From positions 284,064,028 to 284,128,027 of the forward strand of contig JAUMIR010000002.1 of the NCBI GenBank assembly GCA_030847615.1: a stretch of 64,000 nucleotides of DNA, in the 5' to 3' direction. This document shows, piece after piece, positions 11,551 through 24,300 of the stretch. The notes below the pieces were generated by a model. It made no database searches, was not told the DNA's origin, and saw only the letters and a list, made by a program, of their open reading frames with translations. This DNA comes from Gambelia wislizenii (taxonomy: Eukaryota; Chordata; Lepidosauria; Squamata; Crotaphytidae). Positions within the stretch are counted from its first letter, which is position 1. The number at the start of each line of letters is the position of its first letter. The position numbers were made by a program, and so were the translations under genes.

Positions 11551-12047
11551 CATGGTACTTCGTGTTTGTGTGCATGGTGATGGTGGGGGAGAAAATCTAA
11601 TGTCAGTATGGCTACTATACCTATTGCTGGGTCTATCCCCAGGCACATACCTCTCACTGTCTTCTCTGTTGTACAGTTGATGTCTCCTGTAATGTCTGTC
11701 CAGTCCTACCCTCCTTCTTTTTCCTCCCCTCTCCTTGCAAAGTAGAGCTTCTTAGGTTATTCCAAAGTGTCTACAGGGTAGCCACTTAGGTCTGAGGCCT
11801 CAGCATCTAAAGAGGCTGGAATTTGTCTGGTTTAGGGAGCTGGATTTTAAATATTTGTTCTCTCATTCTTGGTTGTCTCTGTCCCTCATGTTGATTTTTC
11901 TTCCTTGCTCCTGCACCTCACCCTTTTGCCCCCTTAAATGCTCTCAGGTAGCATAGTCTGTAACCTCTTTGGATTCAAGTCCCCACACTTTTCTCAAACA
12001 TTTTTTCTTGTCTGACAGCACACCTCTCTCTCCCTCTCTCTCCTTAG

Positions 12048-12341
12048 GCCCTAAAGCATCCGACAGCAAGATGGCTTCCTCAGGTGCCCCAGGAACCCGC
12101 ATGACCTCCACAGTTAGCATCAACATCTCCACTCCAAGTTTCTACAGCCCCCAGAAAAAATTTGCACCGGTTGTTGCCCCCAAGCCCAAAGTGAACCCTT
12201 TCAAGGCTGGGGGAGCACCTCCTGAAAATGCCTCTGAACAGGCACTGCCTCCTCCTCCTCCTCCCCCTCCTACCGGGGCATGTGCCCAGATAGGTAAAGT
12301 GGGAGAGATCCCAACAGCTGCAGCACTTCCCCCTCCTGAAG
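12048..12341 (+). CDS. ZYX: ZYX exon 2 with start codon
   Basis: The acceptor CCTTAG|G at 12047/12048 follows a C/T-rich tract and the donor is GAAG|GTAAGT. The first 23 nt are 5'UTR and coding starts at 12071. The exon encodes residues 1-90 plus one base. It includes the conserved FYSPQKKF and [11 protein letters not shown] segments that bind alpha-actinin in zyxin, then a run of eight prolines and the KVGEIP motif. A second in-frame ATG follows ten codons later and is a weaker alternative start. Confidence 0.93.
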
Positions 12342-15300
12342 GTAAGTCTCTCTCTGTCATAATCTTTTTACTTCGGGTGTGTGGAAAGTATGGAAAGATA
12401 CTGAGGGGGAAAAGCTGCGTAGGGAAGAGGGTGAGTTTCAGAATGCCATCAGAATTGTAGCTAGTTGGTTAACGGTGTGTGTGTGTACGTGTGTGTGCGC
12501 GTGCGCTGGACTGAGTCAATATGAAGGGCTGGAATAATCTCTCCCTTAGTTGTGGCTGTGACAATTGTTTCATGAAGTGAAGGGAGAAAGTAATCCTGGG
12601 GAAGGGCGAGTTAATGCCCGACTTTCCATGTTGTGCAGCTGAACGTTCTGTGATGCCATATGGCTCAGTGAAGCATCTCTTCTAGATTTGTTGGGTTTCA
12701 TAAAATAGCTGTCCTGCTGGAAAGGAAGATTTGAGTATTAGCCAGGAACTTACTAGGGGACTTGGAGCAAGCCAGACAGCTTCATAGTCTGAGTACACAC
12801 CCTCATGTGAAAGGAAGCAGGTACCACCAGGAATGAAGTAGCAATGTAGTAGTAAGGGGTGGTGCCACAGGAGTTCCATGATATTTTCCAGAAATATTTT
12901 TGGACTCTGGTTTTTAGAATGCTGGCAAGGGATGTGGGAGCAGTCCTTATTTTCTTTCTGAAAAGAAGAGCTGGCAGGACCAAGGCCTACACATGGAAGT
13001 CCTACCATTTTCCTTAGAAGGAAGACCTGCTACTTATTAATATGATGGCAGATTGCAGTTGCTCAGTGGTGAGGTAAAAGGCTCTTTGTGTATGCTCAGA
13101 AATGCTATTTCTAGATTAATTTAGGTCTGCAAGTGCTGAGTCGACCACAGGGTTTAGAAACCCATGACCACTTACTTTATCTCCTCTGTCATGTGCAAAT
13201 AGACCACTCCTCATCTTTCTCAGTTTCACTTACTCTATCACCTATCTATCCTCTCTTTTTCTTCCTCTCTGTTTCAGGGTTCTTCCTTTTTGGCAGAGTG
13301 CTTGGTGGTCTCTCCACTTTTGTTTTGAAATTGCTTTTAACTAGAGAGTGCTTGTCATTCCTCAGTTCACACTGTCCTCCTAGAAATGAAGCTCTCATAT
13401 TTTTGTTCCCTGGTATAGTTGGCAGCTATTCAAGGATATGTCCTTGACTTCATAGCAGTACTGCCATTATGTTAGGCTTCTTTCCCAAGATATAAAAAGG
13501 AAGTGTGCATACAGTTTCATGTTGTCTGAGGTAAAACCAAGAAAATGCATTCTGGATAAAAGCTGTGTTTCTCCATCGAGCCAAGTATGGGGGAAACAAT
13601 TTTGGGTTCTGAAGAAACTTGCAAAACCAGATCCAATCTTGCATTTCACTTATCTGGAAGTGGAGTGAAATGTTCTCAACTTATAGTGGAAATGAACTGG
13701 AGGATGATTGGATAGCTTGCTGTGCAATTCTGTGTAGTGCAAGTTATGTTTATTGGGAAACTGGAGTGAAATTTCTCAATTCAGTGAAAAACACTGAAAC
13801 AGAGTTTCTCCATTATGAAAAGTAAAAGTCCCTCCTTTGGTCACCAGCAAGTGAATTTACCAACTGTGACTATTAGTTCATACTGGATCTTTCCTGATCC
13901 AGTCTTGTATGAACCAGAGTGGGCTCTGCATGGCTTTGCATATGCAGATCAGTTGATGTGGATGTGCCCCTTATGTTTCAATAGAGGCCTCCCCTCCTGT
14001 ATCTGGCTGTCATACAAGCAGGCATACAGCATCAATGTCAGGTCATACCATTAGCATTTAGCAATAGCATTTATACTTCTACACCACTTATCAGTGCAAA
14101 AAACTCCCTAAGCAGTTTACAATGTGTTAGCTAATTGCCCCCAACAAGCTGGGTATTCATTTTACCAACTTATGGAAGGATGGAAGGCTGAGTCAGCTTT
14201 GGAGCACTGTAGGATCTAACTCACAATGTTGTGGCTGCAGTGCTGGCATTTAACCACTGTGCCACCAGGGCTCCCAGTGTTCATTGCTAGATCCTTCTCA
14301 AACCAGGCCCTCCCTTGCATCTCTTATAGGCATCTCATGGACTTTTTCTCTTTAGCCCTTTGCACATTTTTTATTCCTGGTCTTTAGTGTGGGAAAATTA
14401 GTGCCTAGATTTTTGTAGGGTTGGCACAGAAGGATCTGGCATGGGATGAGCAGCCCAGCCACAATGCTGTGCCTCCAAGGATTAACACATTGGTGTGGGT
14501 GGGGAGGGCTTTACTTGATTATTCTGGCCATGAAGAATATGTGCATGTGATAAATCTATTATTGCCTCTTGCATTTCATGGCCTCTAGGTTCCACTGCTT
14601 ATAAAATCTTTTTCTTTTGTTCACATGCTGCCCATTTAGCTTTAACCCACTGAAAGATTATGGTCCCTGAGGTGCTATATCTTATTATAGCAGACTAATA
14701 ACAGCACCCCCCTTTGAGATTTATTTTTGTTTCTGAAGTGGAGGGTTTGGGTAACTTCTGTTTCCTCTTTTTTCCTAAGAAGTGCTAGGAGTGTTGTGGC
14801 AGTGGTGTAGCATTCTTAATGGCACCTTGCACATGGCATTTTTAATGAAAGAGCCATATGCAGGGCAAGAGGACATATTAGAGGATGAACCTGTACAACA
14901 AAAAGACTGTATCTTTATGTCATGATCATAGAATCATAGGATCATAGAGCTGGAAGAGACCTCAAGGGCCATCCAGTCCAACCCCCTGCCATGTAGGAAT
15001 ACACAATCAAAGCATTCCCAACAGATGGCCATCCAGCCTCTGTTTAAAAACCTCCAAAGAAGGAGAGACCACCACACTACGAGGCAGTGTATCCCACTTC
15101 TGAACAGCTCTTACTGTCAGGAAGTTCTTCCTAATGTTTAGGTGGAATCTCTTTTCCTGTAGTTTGAGTCCATTGCTCTGTGTCCTAGTCTCTGGAGCAG
15201 CAAAAAACAAGCTTGCTCCATCCTCAATATGACATCCCTTCAAATATTTAAACATGGCTATCATGTCACCAATCAATCGTCCCTTCTCTAGACTAAACAT

Positions 15301-18300
15301 GCCCAGCTCCCCAAGCCGTTCCTCATAGGGCATGGCTTCCAGACCACCCACCATCCTGGTCGCCCTCCTCTGGACACGTTCCAGCTTCTCAGTATCCTTC
15401 CTTGTAGTCTTCAACATCATGTTTGCTTCAGGCCATGGAAACTGAACTAGTACTAGTGTCCCTTCAGCAGACTGTGGCCTATGCAATATCCCATGCTGTG
15501 GACCAGCAGCAGTGGGTATGAGTAGTGGTGTATTTAACAGCAATGCATTGAAATCCAGAGTGCCTTCGGATCTCCCGGGTAGCTCACATGTTCTCCCTTA
15601 AGGGGCACGAGCACTAGACCTAGGGTTGCCAGGTGTCCTTTATTATAAGGGATGTCCCCTAATTGAGGGTTGAAAAGCTTTTCATTTTATATAGACTGAA
15701 CAAGATGACAAAAATCCTGTATTTTGAGGTATGGGCTTCATAAAGACAGAAATATGTGCATCGTGCAGTTTATGAATGTGGACAATAGGTGACTTTGCTG
15801 AGAAACACACAGCTAAGTTAACTGAAATCAGTATTTCCATTTGGTATTTAGGTAGAACACAAACTTTTTAATAGGTACTTCATGATTGTCACCCCTGCAT
15901 GCCATAAATTTTGACTGTCCCTTATTCCTATTTTGAAAACCTGGTAACATTAACTGCACCCCTTTCAAAAATAGCAATAGCACTTACATTTCTATACTGC
16001 TTTATTATGCAAAGCACTACCTAAGCGGTTTACAACATATTAGCTAATTGCCCCCAACAAGCTGGGTACTCATTTTACCGACCTACGGAAGGATGGAAGG
16101 CTGAGTCAGCCTTGAAGCCTTGTAGGATCGAACTCACAACATTGTGGCTGCAGTACTGGCATTTAGCCACTGCACCACCAGGACAGGCAGATACACTTTT
16201 GGGTTGAGAATAAAAATGAAAGTGCTTTGTGAGGGAAGTAGCCTCTGAGACTGACCATAAAAGGCCTCTAGAATGGCTGGAAAGGTCAGAAAGGAAAAGG
16301 AATGGCCTAACTAGGCTTCTCTTAGCCCATAAGACAGGACAGGCTACACGTTGGAAAGCTGTCTATGCATCTCTCGGGGTGGTAGAGGCTTACTTGGACA
16401 ACAGTAAAGGAAAGCCAGATTATTTAAACCAGGGATAGGGTACCTTTGGTCCTCCAAATTGGACTGCAGTTCACACCACCCCTTATCATTGGCCATGCTG
16501 TGTGAGTCTGACGGGCACTGCAGGCCAAGACATCTGGAGGGTGAGAGGTTCCCTTCTCCCTGGTGGCGCAGTGGTTAAATGCCAGTACTGCAAGCCACAA
16601 GGTTATGAGTTCAATCCCAGAGGGCTCCAAGGTTGACTCAGCCTTCCATCCTTCCGTAGGTTGGTAAAATGAGTACCCAGCTTGTTGGGGGCAATTAGCT
16701 AACACATTGTAAACTGCTTAGGGAGTGCTTTGGCACTGACAAGCGGTATATAAATATCAATGCTATTGCTATTACTATTATCCCTAATTTAAACTTTCAA
16801 GGCTGTTGACATCAAAATGTTCTAAATAGTCCTCAGAAGCGTGGGTTGGACTGTATGCTCAGAATCCACACGGTTTAGTCCTTCTGGGACTGTGCCAGTT
16901 CAAAATACAGATGGAGGATTAGGTGGTTGAGTGCTTGCCCACTGAAAGTATTTCTCTCTCACACACAAAAAGCATGTAAGGGTTGGGAGGAAAGGGCTCA
17001 GTCCAACCTTTTCCATGATGTGTATGTTTCCTAAGAGGAAAGGCAGAGAACAGCCATTAGCCAGAGTGAGGCAAACACTTCAAACAGCAGAATGCTAGTG
17101 TGTGGGTGGGTGCGGACCAGGCTTGCAGCTGTTCCTCCTGAGTTCTCCTGGCCATTCCTCTCATTTGGAAGATAGAGTTTTGTGTGCAGCACACTTTTCC
17201 AGCACCCCCTAAACTAGCATGTTTCCCTCAGATACAGTAAAGGCTGCTTTCCTCTTGCCATAGTTGAAGGAAGATGCAGTTGCTACTCCAGGCGGCTATG
17301 TACTTGAAATATAGGGCGACAGGAGGAGGGCTGCCATCTTGTCCTTTATTTTGTATAGCCAAATGTCTTGGACCAGTTCTGAGCAGATAGCTCTATCCCA
17401 GGGTTGGGAAGTGTTCAAACCTATGGAACTTTCCTGGCCTAAAGGGGTTCAAGTCCAAGGTCCCGTCTACATGATTTAAATAATACGTACGGCATGCGAA
17501 AGTTCGCACTTCGGTACAAACGGCCGTTCGGATGCACACGAATGCAAAAGAGGGGGGGCGGTTTTCCACCCTGAAATATGCACACGCGGCGTTCAGGAGG
17601 GAAAGCGGATCGCGAAGAGAAATCCGTACGCCGTTCGGATGGCCGACGGGTCTGTACGGTCCGTTCGCACACATATGAACAGGCTGTGTAATCTGATTGG
17701 CTGGCCGAGTAGAGGGGGCGGGGCTAGCACGGAGGGAAATTGGGAGCAGCCGCCATGTTGGTTTCCCGGCTGGCAAGCGTCTGGTAAGTCCATGAATTTA
17801 TATGTTTATTTATTTTTATTTTATATTGTAAATTCGGAAAACCGAATGTCCGCAAACCAGGAACCTTTAAAAAAAAAAAAGCAGCGGGAGATTTAAAACT
17901 GCTGCTTGGCTTGCTCGCTCCAGCCAGCTTCGGGAAGTCATACGGAGTTTAGGAGGTTTAAAAAATCGTATAGCCGGTTCGTATGCATACGAATGACAGG
18001 CTGTTCGTATTTTTGCCCCCCATACAGATTTTTTTATGATCGTATAGCCGCACCCCAAGATCAGTTTCACCATGTAATCTGTTCGTGTAGTTCTAAATGA
18101 AAGGCTATGTCAGGAGATACGAGTGAAATGGTAATGTGCATAAGTGGCTTAACCCCTGGATTCAGGTGGTAATTCTAAATTCACACATCTGAGTCCTTTG
18201 CATATCCTACTGAACTCCTTGGAACTTGGTTCCTTAGTTCCTCACCCATGTGCACAGGACTCACTGCAGGCAATATGAGATATTTTCTCCAAACTGTACT

Positions 18301-21300
18301 GAAACTCTTCTTACAAATACTTGCTGTTTAAGATCATGAATATATACTTAAACAACTCTGTTTTATTTCTACTTTACTTGACACCCACTGGAGACAAATT
18401 ATTCCTGTGTCTTTGTTTCTCTGTCTTCTGCCATCCAAACTGGAACAACATTAATATAAAATCCAATTCATTCAGCAGCATACAACAGCAGCATCATATT
18501 TTCCTGTATCTCCTCACACTGCTTGTACATTTAACTTTCTTCTTGGCCAGTTCTTTGTTTGGATAGTTGTTATTGTGGTTCCCAAGAGAATACTATTTAA
18601 GCCATTTTGAGAATTTGTTAAGGTTATCTGGGAACTTAGACAGCAAATGGCAAGCAAATCCAAACTCTTGGGTTAGTTGATGTGGAATAATCTATCACGT
18701 TGCTTGCAATGATTGCTGTGCACATTGGCCAGGAACTAAGGAATCAAATTCCAAGGAGTTTGGTGGGATTTACATGGGAACAACTATAGTGCTGTGATTC
18801 CACTTTAACTGCCATGGTAACAACCAGTAGAATCCTAGAATTTGCAGTTTAGGGAGGGATATCTAGAATTCTCAGCCAGAGAGTTCTAGTGCTTCACCAA
18901 ACTACAAATCCTAGGATTCCATGGAATGTTGCCATGACAGTTAAAATGGAATCACAGTGTTATAATAGTGTAGTGTGAAAGGCTCCTTAATTCCCTCTTA
19001 ATTCTACAAGTGGGACCTTCAACAAAATGTTGCAATAGATTCCCTGGCAAAGCTCTCCAAGCTATATCCCCACCCCATGTTTTTGCCTCCTTGGACCTCC
19101 CCCCCCCATTCTTTTCACTTCTTCCCTACCTCCTCTCCCTGCACACAAAGCTTTCATTTAACTTGTTTGTGTGTGTAGATAGGATAGGATTAAAATTTTC
19201 AAGAAATTACATAGTTTTGTGTATATCAGGGATTGCCTTGATCTTTCATGGGTGACACCCATTTGTTGTTAGAGGCAATGTTACTACACGGGCCTTCTGC
19301 TCTGACTATGTAAGAAAGGGCAGGACACTAATGGTTTCTACTAGAGTAACTCAACAGTTTAAGCGCTCTATGCAAAATATCTCCTAACACCTGGTTCTTC
19401 CTTAGATGGCATCTCTCTGACTGGGATGCACCATACCAGACTGTAGGTAGGAACTTGTGTGAGTGACTCCCCCCCTGCCCACCCACCACCCTGCCATATA
19501 AGCTTCCTTTATGTAGGAAGTTAGATAATTGGGATTTCATCAAGCCTAGCTTTCCATGGGAATACTGATAATCTTTTTAACCAAAGATTACCAATGAGTG
19601 GTTACAAAAGAAATAAATAAAATTTTATATAATGTATATATAGGATAAAACAGTTGGAAGAGATTTTTAGCCTCGTTCCTTTCCAGAATCCCAGTCAAAT
19701 ATATAAATGTTGTTAGGAAAGGAAGAGAGGTGACCAAATGAACTCTGGTAGAGAGGTGATAAGACACTGGGTGCCCACACAGAATAGCCCCAGTCACAAA
19801 ACCATTGGGTTGGTTAACCCATTGCCAGCTTGTGCCTTTTCTAGAATAACTTTGAGAAAGCATTAGTAATATGGATGAAACTATATATTTGATTGTTTCT
19901 TGATTAACAACACTTAGTAGGGCCAGATTAGGTTGCTTTGGATATCAAATGTATTTACGCTGGCACATGGATTTAGGTTGATCCCAAATGGAAAATCTGA
20001 TCCTGATTCCCAAGACCATTCTATTTCTCTGTACTGCAGACCCTTGGAGTAGGCACTTCCCCCACTGAGCTTGTACATACATACTTATGCATCTGGAAGT
20101 GATTTGTGGGTGCTGGCGAGATAATGAAGATCAAATGGCTGCAGAGTGGTTGGTTGGGCTGTGAATTCACAGTTGCCAAATATGCCATATTCTGCTCAGT
20201 AGCTGCAAAGTGAAAATTAGGGCCAAGGAACTTTTTCAAAACTTAAAGCTTTTATGAAGCATTTTGTTTCTTTTGAAAGGTGCTCAGCTTAATACAAAAC
20301 CAAAGGAGTGTGCCTTAGCAAATTGGAAACCTGAGGATTCCCTGAACCCAACTGGTTTCCTGCCTCTGCATGAGCTGGTCCTTATCAAGAAGAGGGTGGG
20401 TCAGTCCTGTGTCCCTTGATCTCAAGCAGCTTTTCAGACTGTGGGTGATAAAAGTTGTCACCAGCTTGCAACACCAAGAGCAAACACTTTGCCATCTCTG
20501 CTAGATCAAACAAAGCTGAAAGCTTCCACTTGGCTTGATATGGGAACAGTCTTAAGCCTCCTATGTGTGGAGGAGATTTAACATGCCTGAAAAATCAAGA
20601 AGCATTGCCTTGATTTCTTCCCAAGGAGGAAGAAGTCAGTAGTCATTTGCCATAGCCATTGTTCTGTGCTCCTCATTTTCTCCCTTATGGATGGACAGCC
20701 CAGGAGCTCTTTCCATCTCTCTCCAATATAGTCTTCTATCCCAAGGACTCCTTTCCCTGCTGTTTATGCATTGCATTTGCTGATTTTCCCCATGAGAGCT
20801 GATGCATATACAGAGGCATCTCAGGCTTGCTCTTTTTTTTTCCTTTTTTTTTTTTTTTGCTTCTGCCTAGGTTGGTAATGGCTGTATTGCATAAAAAACA
20901 TAGAGGGACCTGCCAAAAAGCTTCATTGTTGTTTGGTGGGAAGGAAGGATTAGAGACTTTGGCATGTGTTTCTGCTTGCATGATAGGGTGTGAGTGGTAG
21001 AAGCTGATGCTGCTGGTTTTTTCCACCCTTGTGCAGATTGTAACATGGTCCCATGTTTTTGCTTTCTAAACCTTCCAAATTCTAGTTGTTGAGCAGGGCC
21101 TTAATGCAGGAAAGGTGGAGTAAGATGGCACCTTTAAGGAATGAAAGCTTACAGGTTGGCTGTCAATATGAGGAGGGAAATGCCTGAGTTTCTGCAAGAG
21201 CAGAGAAGCTAGATCACTGGTGATCTAGATTATCTCCAATTTGGCATTTATGCTATGGTTGTGGTTTCCTCCTGAGGAGTTGGAATAGGTAGTTTCCATC

Positions 21301-24300
21301 CACCACAAAATTGTGTGGTTTATGACTTAAGTAGATCCCTGACAAGGCAGGACAAGCCCTTCACAGAACAACCACATGGCCTAGTCCATAGCGTAGTGTG
21401 CTAGACTTTGTGGTGGTGATTCCAGACTGGCATATTACTGAAACAAATTATCCTTAAATTGTGTGACTAGAAGGAAGGCAAAATGATAGATCTTCACTTA
21501 CTTGAACTTTAATGACTGGAAATAGAACTTTATTTGCTTGCTTTACTTATTTTAGAAGTTACTTGGACTAATTAGATGAAAAGAGCTCTGCTTTCCAACC
21601 CATTTGTTTCTTTCCTTCCAGTATTGCAGACATTGTTTATGAAAAGAGAAGATTTAAGGGACCGAACCAGAATCAAGGAGATTGTTTGGGGAAGGGGGAT
21701 ACTTCTGCTGTGGTCTAGGAGCAGTGACATACAAGAATGTGGAGTACTTTGAATGCTTGAACTATGCTAAGTAGTGTGCGTATGTGTGTGAGAGAGAGGG
21801 AGAGAGAGTTTCCAAACTGCCTAGTTTGAGACAATCCCTTCATCCCTAGAGATGTGAAGGTTTGACAAAACAAACAAAAGGGAAAGATTGTGAGGGACAC
21901 CCTCCCCTTTCTCCAAAGGACATTTTTAAAAACATCCAGTAGAAAAATTGGAAAATCTGGGAAACATAGGGGTAAAAATCTGGAATGAAATCTTTCGGAA
22001 TGAGTGAAATGTTTTTTAAGACAAGGCTTAACTCAGTCCATTTCCAGGAACTGCATAGTATGATATTATACATAAAATAGTCTGCAAAATTAAGTTTTAT
22101 GTGTACTTGTACAGTAGCACCCCCATATCCACAGGGGATTGGTTCCTGGGCCCCCTGAAGATGGCGAATTCCACGGATAATAGTGAACACCATCCTGGGG
22201 ACCATCTAGCCTCCTTCCCTTCCCCCGTTGCCCCCGCCATGGCTTTGCCGCAGTGACAGCTGTCCCGAGGGAAGGGGGTAAGATCTCTCCTCCTCCCTCC
22301 CTTCGCCTCTGCCATGCCCCCCCCCCCACAGCAGCGATCACGAGGGCAAAGGGGGAAGGGGCTAGATCCCTCTCCCCTTCCCCCTTCGGTCCAGCCGTGG
22401 CCCCGCCACAGTAGCGATCGCGGGGGCGAAGAGGCTAGATCGCTCCTTCCTTTCCCGCTTCACCCCCGCAATTGTCACAGCAGCAACCAGGAGCCCTCCC
22501 AGAGGAAGGGACAGGAGAAGTGCGATTCCTCCCCCCTTCCCCCGCCATCGCCAACCGTGGATAATTGAATCCGCAGTTGGCAAATCAGCGGATGTGGGGG
22601 TGCTACTGTAAACAAATAAAACACTCAGATCCAAAATGCATTTCTGCCATCTGTATGAAAGGAGCAGAAAGGGAGCTTTCATTGCTTATGATAATAATGC
22701 ACTATTGAAGAACTGAACGTTTTCAATGTTCACTTCAATTTTGAACACCATGTTCAAATATGCTACTGAGTCCTTGAGATAGTGACTGCTATAGATGGAG
22801 ACTACTTCTGTCTAAATCATACATTTTTATTTTGCTTAATACAAAATTTGTGATTTCAGTTTTCAACCCCCCCCCCCAATCTGCTTCTCACATCGCAAAA
22901 AGTAAGACATGAGCTTAGGTAACATAGAGGGCAGCAATTTGCAGTGCTCTCTTAAGTATAGAGCATAGTCACTGTTTTGCTTCTAAAAAAATTAAGGCTT
23001 GTATATTTTAAAAATTCATAAATATGTCAAACAGTATAATATTATATGCTAAGCTTGTTATGAATAGAACCTTTACTATTGCTGTAACACAATAAAATAA
23101 ATTTAGCTTCGATGTGAAAATAAGTATTGGATATACCGTATTTAAGTGCCCCCCCATTTCTGTTCCTCTCCTGCAAAATAGGGGGAAATGTTTCTCCCTC
23201 CCCCGCCCCTTGATTTCAAAATCTCCAGAAATGTTGCATCTCTATTCATTTCTCCTTTTTGATTGCTGGTGATTATAATTTCCCTTAATGCTTTTGGAGT
23301 AGGCAGGTCCAGTATTTAGCCCTAAAAGGCAAGGCTGGTTTATCTCTCAGGGTAATGCAGGAATGTATCCAGTCTTGTGCTTCTGGGTGGTCAACATAAT
23401 AATACATTCTGTGGGTGTCCAGCTGGTCAGTTTGTCTGGGCTTCAGGTGTGCTGGAGTGAGTTTCTTGTAAAAAGTACCAGCGACTGCTAGCTTAAGACC
23501 CCCTGGCTGCCAGCATGTCACTATAAGGATTTTTAAAGAATACTTTGTTATTGGATTGGAAGAAAATATTTTTAATAGGAGCAACTTGAAACAGAATCAT
23601 GATAAAATAGTGCTGATTTTTTTATTACAAAAAACATGATAATGTTACTCGTGAGAATTGTTAGATGTAACTTTTACCCTGCTGATCTTTTCCCCCTTTC
23701 TACATGCGTAATGCTCATTTCCCTGTCACACTTGTTTAGGACTAAAAATACAGAAAATGTAAATGGAGTGGCCAATAAATATTAGCATATTTTTCTATTC
23801 TAAGTATATATTGTTTTGAATAAACTAAAACTTCCCATCTAATCAGGTAAGAGTTGCTTCCCCATCATGTAAAGCTGTTGAACTATATTTACTGCACAGG
23901 CAGAAAATTTTCCATTGTTCATGGAATATTTTGATAGTGTTGAAACTGGCAGCAACTGTATTAGCTACATGACACTGGGCAACCAAGGTTCGAATCCCTG
24001 CTCAGCCATGTAAACCCACTTGGTTACTTTAGGCTAGTCACATTCTCTCAGCCTCAGAGGAAGGCAAGAGCAAACCCTTTCTAAACAAATGCTGCCAAGA
24101 AAACCCTGCAATAGCCTTAGGGTTGTCATAAGTCAGAAATGACTTGAAGGCACATAACAACAAAATCCATATAAGGGAGTTGTTTTTTGCTGCAAGGTAT
24201 TCATAGAATCATAGAATGGTTGTGTAAGATAAAAATAATAGCCTTCTCCAACTGAGGACCCTCCTGGTTTGTCCTGGTGCCCTCCAGTAGTCCAGCGTGG

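Larger units (their letters stand above)
2280..12047 (+). other. ZYX: ZYX intron 1
   Basis: This 9.8-kb intron separates the inferred non-coding exon from the start-codon exon. It contains the nested SINE at 4743-5175, a TIR element at 5727-6299, a Tigger-like fragment near 7338, SINE pieces, and compound microsatellites at 11339-11550. Between about 8400 and 11050 I see no exon or named element apart from a LINE-type tail at 8812-9020. The island-like GC content fades out by 2720. Confidence 0.5.

Noticed and set aside
15007..15543. 178-codon open frame on the - strand
   Set aside because: It is the C-terminus of CR1 ORF2 joined to unrelated flanking sequence, not a host gene.
17639..17896. 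85-codon open frame in the CpG-rich element
   Set aside because: It covers the promoter-like part of a repeated element and runs into an A-tract; no domain.
23980..24005. tRNA-like B-box GGTTCGAATCC suggesting a tRNA gene
   Set aside because: No cloverleaf can be built around it, and it belongs to a repeated SINE family present at several places.
24167..24176. CArG-like CCATATAAGG in ZYX intron 2
   Set aside because: Several such sites are expected by chance in 64 kb of AT-rich DNA, and this one is adjacent to a SINE and far from any promoter signal.
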